Below, piece by piece: positions 1-8,235 of a DNA stretch of 64,000 bases; within the stretch, counting starts at the first letter, position 1, and each line of letters begins with the position of its first letter. Below the pieces are notes generated by a model. It saw nothing but the letters and a program-made list of their open reading frames with translations, ran no database searches and was not told the origin of the DNA. The DNA comes from Zoogloea oleivorans (GTDB taxonomy: Bacteria; Pseudomonadota; Gammaproteobacteria; Burkholderiales; Rhodocyclaceae), in contig NZ_SDKK01000002.1 in NCBI RefSeq assembly GCF_008107625.1, positions 97,756-161,755 of the forward strand, in the 5' to 3' direction. Both the position numbers and the translations under genes were made by a program.

Positions 1-11
1 GCTGAACCGGC

Positions 12-204
12 GTTGTCGGACTGAAGTCCGACCCACAAAAGCCAGCCTCATCCCGCGGCTCAAACTTCAGTCCGACAACACAACCCGAACCTGCCCCGTC
101 GAATCAAAACCCACCCCACAAAAGCCAGGCCCATCCCTGTGGGTCGGACTTCAGTCCGACATCCCCCGCCTGATACCGTGCTGTCGGACTGAAGTCCGAC
201 CCAC
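12..204. repeat. Two paired copies of a dispersed palindromic repeat
   Basis: Each arm is itself a near-palindrome, GTCGGACTTCAGTCCGAC or its complement, flanked by GTGGG or CCCAC. Arms lie at 12-36, 63-79, 138-160 and 181-204, so the two pairs can each fold into a large hairpin. The same element recurs at 1121-1193 (variant), 5365-6112 (tandem array) and 63397-63462. The arrangement resembles REP/BIME elements. No RAYT-type transposase gene is visible in the window. The pair at 138-204 ends just past the stop of the metal transporter and may act as its terminator or mRNA stabiliser (inference). Confidence 0.8.
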
Positions 205-206
205 GA

Positions 207-1097
207 TCAGCGCAGGCGCAGGATGCGCACGGCACCGGCCAGCACCATCGCGCCGATGATGCTGCCCACTACCCAGTCCGGCCACGGGCTGCCGAGCCAC
301 GCAACCAAACCGCCGGCAACAATCACCCCCAGGTTGGCCAGCGCGTCGTTGGCCGTGAAGATATAGCTCGCCTTCATGTGGGCGCCCCCGTCCCGATGGC
401 CGGCAATCAGCCACATGCAGCCCACGTTGGCGATCAGCGCCAGCACCGACACGCCCATCATCGCCAGCGCCACCGTCGTCGAGCCGTGCAGCACGTGCTC
501 GGCCACCTGCCCGAACAAACCCAGCCCGAGCAGCAACTGCAACCAGCCGGCAAAGCGCGCCGCCTTCAATTGCAGGGCCGCGCCGCGCCCCACCGCGTAC
601 AGCGCCACCGCATACACCGCCGCGTCGGCAAACATGTCCAGGCCATCGGCCAGCAAACCCGACGACTCGGCCCACCAGCCGGCCAGCCCCTCGATCACGA
701 ACATCGCCGCGTTGATTGCCAGCAACCACGACAAGGCCCGCCGCTCGGCCGCCGGGTCGCTCACCTTGGCCACCGGCGCCCCCTCAGCGGGGCCACTGGC
801 CAGACGCTCGCAGCCCATGCCCAGACGGGCGATGCGCGACTCGATCTCCTCCACCGGCACCGCGTGCCACACGCTCACCGTCCGCTCCAGCAGATCGAAC
901 TCCAGCCCGTGCGCCTGGCCATCCAGTGCCATGCGCACCAGCGACTCCTCGGCCGGACAATCCATGTCACCCACCCGGAAACGCGACACACAACGCGCCT
1001 CGCCCGGCGCTGCCACGGCCTCACCGCGGCTCACCCGCTCCGCCGCCACCCCGCCGCTACACCCGCACCCCGTCGAAGAACACGAAGATTCACTCAT
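207..1097 (-). CDS. HMA-domain cation diffusion facilitator (metal efflux)
   Basis: Inner-membrane metal exporter of the cation diffusion facilitator type, 296 residues. The N-terminus has a Cys cluster (CSSTGCGCSGG, about residues 6-16) that could bind metal. It is followed at about 35-100 by an HMA-like domain whose usual CxxC loop is reduced to MDCPAEE. From about 120 to the end there are roughly six hydrophobic segments, with the CDF signature ADGLDMFADA in the second; the paired Asp residues are the expected Zn/Cd/Co site. The usual long cytoplasmic C-terminal domain is absent. I chose the ATG at 1097; an in-frame GTG at 1106 is possible. Substrate is not predictable beyond a divalent metal. 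A palindromic repeat flanks the gene on each side. Confidence 0.82.
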   Translation of the reverse strand: MSESSCSSTGCGCSGGVAAERVSRGEAVAAPGEARCVSRFRVGDMDCPAEESLVRMALDGQAHGLEFDLLERTVSVWHAVPVEEIESRIARLGMGCERLASGPAEGAPVAKVSDPAAERRALSWLLAINAAMFVIEGLAGWWAESSGLLADGLDMFADAAVYAVALYAVGRGAALQLKAARFAGWLQLLLGLGLFGQVAEHVLHGSTTVALAMMGVSVLALIANVGCMWLIAGHRDGGAHMKASYIFTANDALANLGVIVAGGLVAWLGSPWPDWVVGSIIGAMVLAGAVRILRLR

Positions 1098-1120
1098 TCC
1101 CGGCACCCGCCTTTTTAAGC

Positions 1121-1193
1121 TGTGGGCCGGATTTTAATCCGGCAGCCTCATCCGGAATGACGCGTGTTGTCGGATTAAAATCCGCCCCACAGG
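1121..1193. repeat. Variant palindromic repeat pair
   Basis: An AT-substituted version of the dispersed repeat: GCCGGATTTTAATCCGGC at the left and GTCGGATTAAAATCCG at the right, keeping the GTGGG and CCCAC flanks. Both arms carry matching changes relative to the canonical repeat, so pairing is preserved. It sits between the divergently transcribed metal transporter and radical SAM gene. Confidence 0.7.
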
Positions 1194-1224
1194 AACGCGT
1201 CCCAATCTCCAGTCCACACTCTCC

Positions 1225-2121
1225 ATGCCCACCGTCCCCATCCGCTACGTCGAACCCGTCTTCCGCCCGCCCTCCGAGGCCGAATCCCTGATCCTGCCGG
1301 TCACCGACGGCTGCTCATGGAACAACTGTACTTTTTGCGAGATGTACACCGCTCCGCAAAAGGCCTTCCGCGCCCGAAGCGAAGACGAAGTGCTCGACAG
1401 CATCCGCCACACCGGCGCGCGCTACGGCGCACAGATCCGGCGCGTCTTTCTGGCCGACGGCGACGCGCTGGTGCTGCCCACCCGCCGCCTGCTCGCCATC
1501 CTCGACGCCATCAAGCAGCACCTGCCCGCCGTGCATCGCGTCTCCAGCTACTGTCTGGCGCGCAACCTCAAGAAGAAGACCGTCGCCGAACTGGCCAGCC
1601 TGCGCGCCGCCGGCCTGCGCATGGTGTACCTCGGCGCCGAATCCGGCGACGACGACGTGCTCGCCAAGGTGAACAAGGGCGAAACCTTCGAGAGCACCCG
1701 CGACGCCCTCGACAAGCTTGGCGAAGCCGGCATCACCCGCTCGGTGATGATCCTCAACGGCCTCGGTGGCCGGGTGCTCAGCCAACAGCACGCCGACAAC
1801 TCGGCCCGCCTCGCCAACGCCACCCAGCCGGAATTCCTGTCCACACTGGTGGTCAGCTTTCCCGGTGGCGAGGCCCGCTTTCGCGCTGGCTTTCCCGAAT
1901 GGGAGCCCCTCGACCAGCAAGGCCTGTTCCGCGAGATGGAAGGCTTCCTGTCGCAACTCGCGCTGCGCCGCACGGTTTTCAGATCGGATCACGCCAGCAA
2001 CTGGCTGGTCTTGAAAGGCACTCTCGGCGCCGACAAGGACAAATTGCTGGAACAGGTACGCAGCGCCATCACCGCACCCGCCAATGCGCACCTGCGACCT
2101 GCTTGGGCGCGGGGCTTATAA
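1225..2121 (+). CDS. Radical SAM protein
   Basis: A 298-residue radical S-adenosylmethionine enzyme. The cluster motif is CSWNNCTFC at about residues 31-39, a Cx4Cx2C spacing rather than the textbook Cx3Cx2C; this is seen in Elp3/HemN-like radical SAM groups. It is followed by a TIM-barrel-like region with GAESGDDDVLAKVNKG, typical of the SAM-binding part. The short C-terminus has no extra Fe-S cysteines and no recognisable substrate domain. The start ATG follows a short leader after the repeat pair at 1121-1193. It stands alone, with no biosynthetic partner nearby, so substrate is unknown. The family call is secure and the function is not. Confidence 0.85.
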   Translation: MPTVPIRYVEPVFRPPSEAESLILPVTDGCSWNNCTFCEMYTAPQKAFRARSEDEVLDSIRHTGARYGAQIRRVFLADGDALVLPTRRLLAILDAIKQHLPAVHRVSSYCLARNLKKKTVAELASLRAAGLRMVYLGAESGDDDVLAKVNKGETFESTRDALDKLGEAGITRSVMILNGLGGRVLSQQHADNSARLANATQPEFLSTLVVSFPGGEARFRAGFPEWEPLDQQGLFREMEGFLSQLALRRTVFRSDHASNWLVLKGTLGADKDKLLEQVRSAITAPANAHLRPAWARGL

Positions 2122-2187
2122 GCGTGCAGGGCCGCCAGATCTTTGTTCCGATCCATCGGATGATGATTACGATCAGCCACAAGTGTC

Positions 2188-2308
2188 TTCCGATAGTCCA
2201 GGATTGAGATCCGATGCGTCGGATACGTGTTCATGACTATCGGAATTGATTTCCGATAGTCATGAACAGAGTTATCAGCAGTCGAAATAATGTTTGCGAC
2301 TATCGGAA
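2188..2308. repeat. Symmetric array of four 11-bp motifs with a 17-bp hairpin
   Basis: The 11-mer TTCCGATAGTC occurs at 2188-2198 (+), 2235-2245 (-), 2251-2261 (+) and 2298-2308 (-). All four are arranged symmetrically about position 2248. The inner two are extended to a perfect 17-bp inverted repeat (2229-2245 with 2251-2267) around a 5-base loop. A smaller hairpin (ATCCGA/TCGGAT) lies near 2209-2224, and GCAGAT/ATCTGC at 2324-2339. The 359-bp gap 2122-2480 holds no convincing gene. A multimeric operator, a small mobile element relic or an RNA structure are all possible. Confidence 0.75.
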
Positions 2309-2422
2309 TAGAGTTCACGGCGGGCAGATATCGATCTGCGGCTGTCGGCAATTCTTACAGCAGCGCCAAACAAGTCTCCGCAAGAAAACAAATCGCTTTG
2401 TTATTCAACAGCTTTCTCTTTC

Positions 2423-2438
2423 CGGCAGGGACTTTGCT
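2423..2438 (+). promoter_or_regulatory. Probable sigma-54 promoter of PEP-CTERM gene
   Basis: CGGCAG then TTGCT with the invariant GG (2424-2425) and GC (2436-2437) separated by exactly 10 bases, as required for RpoN -24/-12 promoters. The start codon is 44 bp past the -12 GC. The -24 box deviates from TGGCAC at two positions. RpoN control of PEP-CTERM genes is known in floc-forming relatives, which supports the call. Confidence 0.55.
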
Positions 2439-2480
2439 TATCACAGGAACAGGGCTTTTCATCCCGCGGAGGACTGTTCC

Positions 2481-3290
2481 ATGTTTCCGTCTTCGTTTGC
2501 CAGGCGCCTTGCGCCCACGCTTCTCGCGCTGCTGTGTCTCGCGGCGCTCCCGTCCCTCGCCAGGGCTACCGTGGTGGCCAGCACCATCAAGGGCAGCGAT
2601 TCGATCTGGCTGGCAGGCAGAACCGACCTGCTCATCCCCGATGCGAGCCAGCCCTGGCCCGGCGGCATGGTCCGCCACGCGGGGCCGACACCGGAAGAGA
2701 TCAAGGAAACACTGCCTCCCGGCTTTGCCGTCACCGCCGGCTCGGTCATTCGGGTGCTCGACCCGGCGAGCGGTGGCATCAGCTTTTTCAACGGTTTCGG
2801 GGGCACGACCTATGGGCCCGAAGGCAATGGTGTTCCGGGCAGCAGCAGCATCAGTGCCTTTGGTGGCCTGAGTGGCTATCTGGGCACCCAGGGCGCGCTG
2901 GTGGGCGTCTTTCTGAGCGATGGCGTTCCGGTGAGCAACCCGCCGGCCACCCTGGATTTCACCAACGCCGGGCTGGGCATCAACTTCCTCACCCTGGCGC
3001 CGGAACTCCAGCAAGTGTTCTATATCGGCAATGGCGTCACAAGCGGCGGCGTGTTCCAGGAATTCATCGCCCCCGCAGGGGCCACGCGGGTGTTCTTCGG
3101 CATTTCCGACTCCTTCAACTTCAATGGGGCGCCGGGCGCCTTCGATGACAACGACGGGGCCTACCAGATTCGTGTCGGCATCAATGAAGATCCGGGCAAT
3201 CCGATCACCAACCCGGTGCCCGAGCCATCGGGCCTGCTTTTGCTTGCCGCAGGGATGGGGCTGTTGTGGCGGTCGCGACGCAGCATCTAG
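2481..3290 (+). CDS. PEP-CTERM sorting domain protein
   Basis: A 269-residue exported protein. It has a signal peptide at about 1-30 (Arg, then a Leu/Ala-rich core), a Gly/Ser/Phe-rich body without recognised catalytic motifs, and a C-terminal sorting signal: VPEPSGLLLLAAGMG, then a short hydrophobic stretch ending in WRSRRSI. Such tails are recognised by exosortase (EpsH/XrtA family), which in these bacteria links proteins to exopolysaccharide production and floc or biofilm matrix. No exosortase is in the window. The ATG at 2481 is preceded by GGAGG and supported by the signal peptide. Longer in-frame starts would run through the intergenic repeats. A terminator follows directly. Confidence 0.85.
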   Translation: MFPSSFARRLAPTLLALLCLAALPSLARATVVASTIKGSDSIWLAGRTDLLIPDASQPWPGGMVRHAGPTPEEIKETLPPGFAVTAGSVIRVLDPASGGISFFNGFGGTTYGPEGNGVPGSSSISAFGGLSGYLGTQGALVGVFLSDGVPVSNPPATLDFTNAGLGINFLTLAPELQQVFYIGNGVTSGGVFQEFIAPAGATRVFFGISDSFNFNGAPGAFDDNDGAYQIRVGINEDPGNPITNPVPEPSGLLLLAAGMGLLWRSRRSI

Positions 3291-3309
3291 GCAGCACCTT
3301 CCGGCAAGC

Positions 3310-3333
3310 AGGGCCCTTCTCCGGGCCCTTTTT
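3310..3333 (+). terminator. Rho-independent terminator
   Basis: A perfect 7-bp stem AGGGCCC/GGGCCCT with a 6-base loop, followed by a T run, 20 bp after the PEP-CTERM stop codon. Confidence 0.85.
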
Positions 3334-3483
3334 CATGTCCACGTCCGGCACGCCCCTGCTCGCTCGCCCATCGTGCGGCAGCACGCACCCTTTCACGGGT
3401 GGCGGCAGACGGCGGTGCTATGCTCGCCGGGTTCGCGGCCGGGTTCGCCCCCGCCCGCCCGACCGTTTTCCGGAGTCGTGCCC

Positions 3484-5358
3484 ATGAAATCCGCTTTTGT
3501 TGTGCGCCGCGCCAGCGTGGCGATCCTGCTGGCCTTCGCCGCCCCGACCCTGCTGGCCCAGATGCCCGCCCCGGCGGCCGTCAAGCCCGTCCCTGCCGGC
3601 ATCAAGCCCGCCATCCCGCAGCCCGCCAGCGTCCTCCCGGCGCCCGCCGCAACCCCCGGCGCGCTGCCCGTCGATCCGAACGCGCCGGTTGCCCCCCTCA
3701 CGCCTCCCCCGCCACCGCTGTCCGACATCATCTTCACCAACGGCGACGTGATCACCCTCGACGACAAGCGCCCGAGCGCCCAGGCAGTGGCGATCAAGGG
3801 CAGCAAGATCCTCGCCGTGGGCAAGACCAAGGACATCCTGGCACGCTGGAAGAGCGAAGGCACCGAGGTGGTCGACCTGGCCGGCAAGACGCTCGTGCCG
3901 GGCTTTATCGACGCCTGGGGGCAGATGTCACGCCTTGGTTTGTACTCGGTGGCGGCCCAGTTGCAGGCCCCGCCCCTCGGGCCGGTGAGCGATACCGGCA
4001 GCCTGCTGCGGCAACTCCGCGAATGGTCGAAGGGCGAGCTGGCCCAGCGCTTCGGCTGGATCATCGGTGTCGGCTACGACGACAGCCGCCTGCGCGAGCA
4101 ACGCGCGCCAAGCCGCAACGATCTGGATTCGGTCTATCGCGACAAGCCGGTGATCATCATTCACCAGTCGGGCCGCCAGCTGGTGGCCAACAGCAAGGCC
4201 CTCGAGCTGGCCGGCATCAGCCGCGACAGCATCGACCCGCCGGGCGGCCACATCAGCCGCTGGCCGGGCTCGAAGGAACCGGACGGACTGCTCGAAGGTT
4301 CTGCCGCCGTGGCCCTCATCGGCGCCCTGCCCCAGCTGGGCAAGGACGATCGCCAGGCGATGATCCAGCAGGGCCAGAGCCTGTACCTGAAGAACGGCTA
4401 CACCACCGCCGTCGAGGCCCGCGCCACGCCGGACGACTTTGCGCTGTACACCCAGGCCGCCGATCTTGGCGCGCTCAAGCTCGACGTGGCCCTCTACGCC
4501 GACCTGCCCACCAGCGCCGCCGCCCTCAAGGGCCACAAGAGCATCGGCCCCAAGTATTACAAGAGCCACCTGCGCCTGGCCGGCGTGTCCTTCACGCTCG
4601 ACGGCAGCGCCGACGAGCGCAGCGCCTGGCTGACCCAGCCTTACCAGTATCCGCCGGCCGGCAAGCGCAGTGGCTTCACCGGCTACCAGACCATCAGCGA
4701 CGAGGTGGTCGGCGACTTGCTCGGCAGCGCCTACGCCAACGGCTGGCAGGTGGCGGTGCAGGCCAACGGCGACGCGGCCATCGCACAGTTCATCAGCGGC
4801 ATCCGCAACGCCGCCGGCGCACATCCGGGCAAGGATCGGCGCCCGCTGCTGGTGGGTGCGCAGATGATCCGCGACGACCAGCTCGATGCACTGAAGGAAC
4901 TCGGCGTCGGCGTGTCGCTGGCCCCGCAGCGCCTGAGCCTTGGCCTCGCCAGCCTCACCGACGACGCCCTCGGCGCCGAGCGCACGGCACGCTTCATCCC
5001 CGCCGCCGCCGCGCTTCGCCACGGCGTGCCGGTGCTGCTGCATGCCGACAATGCGCTCGTCGAACCGGCGCCCTTCGGCGTACTGGCCGCCGCCATCCAG
5101 CGCCCGGTCGGCGAAGATCAGCAATTGACCCCGCTGGACGCCCTCAAGGCCCTGACGCTGCTGCCGGCACGCCAGATCGGCGAAGAGAAGATCAAGGGCA
5201 GCATCACCGCCGGCAAGCTCGCCGACCTCACCGTGCTGTCCGCCAACCCGCTCAAGACCCCCGCCGACAAACTCGGCGACATCCGGGTCATCGGCACGCT
5301 GAAGGAAGGCGTAACCGTGTTCGGCAGCAACGAAGGCGGCGTCCCGATCACCCGCTAA
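3484..5358 (+). CDS. YtcJ-like amidohydrolase homologue lacking metal ligands
   Basis: A 624-residue exported protein. It has a signal peptide at 1-26 and a Pro/Ala-rich linker to about 80. The rest is an amidohydrolase-3 (YtcJ-like) fold beginning with the composite beta-sandwich signature (FTNGDVITLDD) and ending with GKLADLTVLSANPL. Normally this family binds metal with an HxH after the PGFIDA motif, plus two further His and an Asp. Here PGFIDAWGQM replaces HxH with W145 and Q147, the later VHAIGD-type His is Gln426, and the EHAQ-type His is Gly458. Only Asp522 (HADN) remains. The fold seems intact, so it is not a decaying gene, but classical hydrolysis is doubtful. A binding role or altered chemistry is inferred. 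Its 3' end seeds the downstream tandem array. Confidence 0.75.
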   Translation: MKSAFVVRRASVAILLAFAAPTLLAQMPAPAAVKPVPAGIKPAIPQPASVLPAPAATPGALPVDPNAPVAPLTPPPPPLSDIIFTNGDVITLDDKRPSAQAVAIKGSKILAVGKTKDILARWKSEGTEVVDLAGKTLVPGFIDAWGQMSRLGLYSVAAQLQAPPLGPVSDTGSLLRQLREWSKGELAQRFGWIIGVGYDDSRLREQRAPSRNDLDSVYRDKPVIIIHQSGRQLVANSKALELAGISRDSIDPPGGHISRWPGSKEPDGLLEGSAAVALIGALPQLGKDDRQAMIQQGQSLYLKNGYTTAVEARATPDDFALYTQAADLGALKLDVALYADLPTSAAALKGHKSIGPKYYKSHLRLAGVSFTLDGSADERSAWLTQPYQYPPAGKRSGFTGYQTISDEVVGDLLGSAYANGWQVAVQANGDAAIAQFISGIRNAAGAHPGKDRRPLLVGAQMIRDDQLDALKELGVGVSLAPQRLSLGLASLTDDALGAERTARFIPAAAALRHGVPVLLHADNALVEPAPFGVLAAAIQRPVGEDQQLTPLDALKALTLLPARQIGEEKIKGSITAGKLADLTVLSANPLKTPADKLGDIRVIGTLKEGVTVFGSNEGGVPITR

Positions 5359-6112
5359 AAGCAGCCCGTGGGTAGGACTTCAGTCCGACATCCACCGGCT
5401 GGGAGCACGCAGTCGGACTGAAGTCCGACCCACAGGGCGCGCGGCCGGGGCCGAGCGGGTTGGCATGCTGACGGAAGGCGTAACGGTGAACGGCGGCACG
5501 AAGCCCACACCCCGATCACCCACCAAGGCTTACCCGTGGGTCGGACTTCAGTCCGACATCCACCGGCTGGAAGCACGCAGTCGGACTGAAGTCCGACCCA
5601 CAGGGCGCGCGGTCGGGGCGGAGCGGGTTGGCATGCTGAAGGAAGGCCTGACGGTGGGCGGGCAGCGCGAAGCCCACACCCCGATCACCCGCCAAGGCTT
5701 ACCCGTGGGTCGGACTTCAGTCCGACATCCACCGGCTGGGAATGCGCAGTCGGACTGAAGTCCGACCCACGGGGCACGCGGCCGGGGCGGAGCGGGTTGG
5801 CATGCTGAAGGAAGGCCTGACGGTGGGCGGGCAGCACGAAACCCACACCCCGATCACCCACCAAGGCTTACCCGTGGGTCGGACTTCAGTCCGACATCCA
5901 CCGGCTGGGAGCGCGCAGTCGGACTGAAGTCCGACCCACAGGGCGCGCGGCCGGGGCGGAGCGGGTTGGCATGCTGAAGGAAGGCGTAACGGTGAGCGGC
6001 GTCACGAAGCCCACATCCCGATCACCCACCAAGGCTTACCCGTGGGTCGGACTTTAGTCCGACATCCACCGGCTGGGAGTGCGCAGTCGGACTAAAGTCC
6101 GACCCACGGGGG
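5288..6112. repeat. 168/169-bp tandem array derived from the gene 3' end plus palindromic repeat
   Basis: Copies of the CCCGTGGG-starting block begin at 5365, 5533, 5702, 5871 and 6039, giving periods of 168, 169, 169 and 168 bp. Each unit contains an inverted pair of the palindromic repeat, then a GC-rich spacer, then about 75 bp resembling the end of the amidohydrolase gene. The peptide-like string LKEGVTV...PITR of the gene C-terminus reappears as LKEGLTV...PITR in the copies, and ggcacgctg at 5293 pairs with ggcatgctg at 5462, again 169 bp apart. The last copy has TTTA/TAAA in place of TTCA/TGAA in both arms, so pairing is kept. Small ORFs through the array look like artefacts. Confidence 0.88.
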
Positions 6113-6119
6113 AGTCCGC

Positions 6120-6788
6120 TTATTTGAGGCTTGAGAGGTAGTCGACGACGGCTTCGATGTTTTTCTCGCCGAGGCCGGTCACGGCGGCGGTCATCGGCGG
6201 GTAGGTCCGTTCGCCGCTCATGTCGAGATAGCGCCGGATATTGCGGCGCAGGTATTCGGCCTGCTGGCCGGCCAGGCGCGGAAAGCTCTCGCCGCCCTTG
6301 GCATCGGCACCATGGCAGCGGGCACAGTTCTTCTGGAACAGCTCGCGGCCGGCCGCGGCCTGTGCTCCCGGCGTGGCTACCGATGGCGCGACCTGCTGGG
6401 CGGCGTAGAACACCGCGATGGTGGCCTTGTCCTCGGCACTCAGCACCTTCATCAGGCCCTGCATGAAGGCATCCTTGCGCTTGCCGGCCAGAAAGGCGTC
6501 GATCTGGCTGAGGATGTACAGCGGATGCTGACCAGCCAGGTTGGGGACTTCAACGTACTTGCTCAGACCGCTTTCACCGTGGCAGTTGGCGCAGAAGAAG
6601 GCCGCCTTCTTGCCGGCATCCTGGGCCGCTTTCTGGTCGGCCGGCTTGGCGCGCGCCAGACGCTCGAGATGTTCTCGCGATGTGGGTGCGGTTTCGGCCA
6701 GCGCCGGGCCAACCAGCACCGCCAGCATCAGCCCGAGGAGCGCCCGACGGGCGAAGGCGCCCCCGAAGGCGCCTGCTTTGATCAACAT
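6120..6788 (-). CDS. Periplasmic diheme cytochrome c (c4-like)
   Basis: A 222-residue secreted electron carrier with two class-I cytochrome c domains. The signal peptide covers about 1-32. The first heme motif is CANCH and the second CARCH. Candidate axial Met ligands sit in AFMQGLM and in YPPMTAA. The symmetric two-domain layout and length fit cytochrome c4 or c553-type proteins, which shuttle electrons to terminal oxidases or reductases. The ATG at 6788 is preceded by GAGGAA; a longer open frame upstream lacks a signal-like start. It reads toward the tandem repeat array, whose last hairpin could serve as its terminator. Confidence 0.88.
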   Translation of the reverse strand: MLIKAGAFGGAFARRALLGLMLAVLVGPALAETAPTSREHLERLARAKPADQKAAQDAGKKAAFFCANCHGESGLSKYVEVPNLAGQHPLYILSQIDAFLAGKRKDAFMQGLMKVLSAEDKATIAVFYAAQQVAPSVATPGAQAAAGRELFQKNCARCHGADAKGGESFPRLAGQQAEYLRRNIRRYLDMSGERTYPPMTAAVTGLGEKNIEAVVDYLSSLK

Positions 6789-6950
6789 TCCGGATTTCCT
6801 CAGTGTGTTCCGTCGCGGGCAGCCCGCGGCGGCGGAGCGCGAATTGTAATCCGCTGGCATCGCCGCAAGCGGAAGCCGAAACACAAATCACGCGATGTGC
6901 CGGGTGCCCCTACTACAATCCCGCCCTTGCCCCACTCCGGAAGCCTCGCC

Positions 6951-8219
6951 ATGCCCTCCGCCACTGCACCCGTTTCCGCCTCCGTTGCCATCATCGGGGG
7001 TGGCCCCGCCGGCCTGATGGCTGCCGAAACCCTGGCCCGGGCCGGGGTGCAGGTGGATCTCTTCGATGCGATGCCGTCGGTGGGGCGCAAGTTCCTGCTG
7101 GCCGGCCGCGGCGGGCTCAACATCACCCATTCGGAAGCCTTCGCGGCCTTCGCCAGCCGTTACGGCAGCCGCCGGGCGCAGATCGAACCGCTGCTCGCCG
7201 CCTTCACGCCGCAAGCCCTGCGCGAGTGGGTCGAGGCACTGGGGGTGACGACCTTCGTCGGCACGTCGGGGCGCGTCTTTCCGGACGGGATGAAGGCCGC
7301 ACCGCTGCTGCGCGCCTGGCTGCAACGCCTGCGCGAGGCCGGCGTGCGCTTTCACATGCGCCATCGCTGGATCGGCTGGCATGCGGATGGCAACCTCGCC
7401 TTCAGCACACCCAACGGCCCGCGCCACTACACGGCCAACGCGACGGTGCTGGCGCTGGGGGGCGGCAGTTGGGCGAAGCTCGGCTCGGACGGTGCCTGGG
7501 TGCCACTGCTCGCCGAACGCGGTGTGGATGTGGCACCGCTGCAGCCGGCCAATTGCGGCTTCATCGTCGCCTCGCCCCGGGCCGAGCACAGCACCGGCTG
7601 GAGCGAGCACTTCCGCAGCCGCTTTGCCGGCCAGCCGATCAAATCCATCGCCATGTGCCTTGACGGCGACACCACGCCGGCCCGCCCGGGTGAAGCGATG
7701 ATCAGCGACGACGGCATCGAGGGCAGTCTGGTGTATGCCCTGTCGGCGCCCATCCGCGATGCGATCCACAGCGGCGGCAGCGCGACCCTGCTGGTCGACC
7801 TGTCTCCCGATCGTTCGCCGGAGCGGATTCAGGCCGAGGTGGCTCATCCCCGTGGGGCGCGTTCCCTGTCGAGCCATCTGCAGAGCCGGGTTGGCATCAG
7901 CGGGGTCAAGATGGCCTTGTTGCGCGAATGCCTGACGGCCGATGAACTGGCTGACACGACCCGCCTGGCCGCGGCCATCAAGGCGCTGCCCCTGCGTCTG
8001 GTGGCGACACGCCCGCTCGACGAGGCGATCAGCAGTGCCGGTGGTGTGCGCTTCGAGGACCTGGATGCGCAGTTGATGCTGCGCGCCATGCCGGGCGTGT
8101 TTTGCAGTGGCGAGATGCTCGACTGGGAGGCGCCGACCGGCGGTTACCTGCTCAGCGCCTGTTTCGCCAGCGGCAAGGCGGTGGGCGAGGGCGTGCTGGC
8201 CTGGCTGGCAGCGCGCTGA
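6951..8219 (+). CDS. HI0933-family (BaiN-like) flavoprotein oxidoreductase
   Basis: A 422-residue cytosolic FAD-binding protein. An N-terminal dinucleotide-binding motif GGGPAGLMAAE (about 16-26) is followed by GRKFLLAGRGGLNITHSE, the hallmark of the HI0933/YhiN family. The middle domain is typical of that family, and the C-terminus repeats a flavin-binding GEMLDWEAPTGGYLL segment. Family members are poorly characterised; BaiN acts in bile acid metabolism in clostridia, but that role cannot be transferred here. It lies convergent to the glycosyltransferase-like gene with a 16-bp gap, and divergent from the diheme cytochrome. Confidence 0.85.
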   Translation: MPSATAPVSASVAIIGGGPAGLMAAETLARAGVQVDLFDAMPSVGRKFLLAGRGGLNITHSEAFAAFASRYGSRRAQIEPLLAAFTPQALREWVEALGVTTFVGTSGRVFPDGMKAAPLLRAWLQRLREAGVRFHMRHRWIGWHADGNLAFSTPNGPRHYTANATVLALGGGSWAKLGSDGAWVPLLAERGVDVAPLQPANCGFIVASPRAEHSTGWSEHFRSRFAGQPIKSIAMCLDGDTTPARPGEAMISDDGIEGSLVYALSAPIRDAIHSGGSATLLVDLSPDRSPERIQAEVAHPRGARSLSSHLQSRVGISGVKMALLRECLTADELADTTRLAAAIKALPLRLVATRPLDEAISSAGGVRFEDLDAQLMLRAMPGVFCSGEMLDWEAPTGGYLLSACFASGKAVGEGVLAWLAAR

Positions 8220-8235
8220 CCGGCCCCGGCCGCTC

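Noticed and set aside
3928-5124. 398-codon minus-strand frame inside the amidohydrolase gene
   Set aside because: Shadow of a GC-rich gene: His/Gly/Ala/Val-rich, no motifs, while the plus strand has a clear domain.
5465-5927. Open frames of 60-97 codons within the tandem array
   Set aside because: They repeat with the array, lack ribosome sites, and carry fragments of the upstream gene C-terminus; they are by-products of the repeat.
5365-6112. CRISPR-like array
   Set aside because: The period is 168/169 bp, spacers are not unique, and no cas genes are present.
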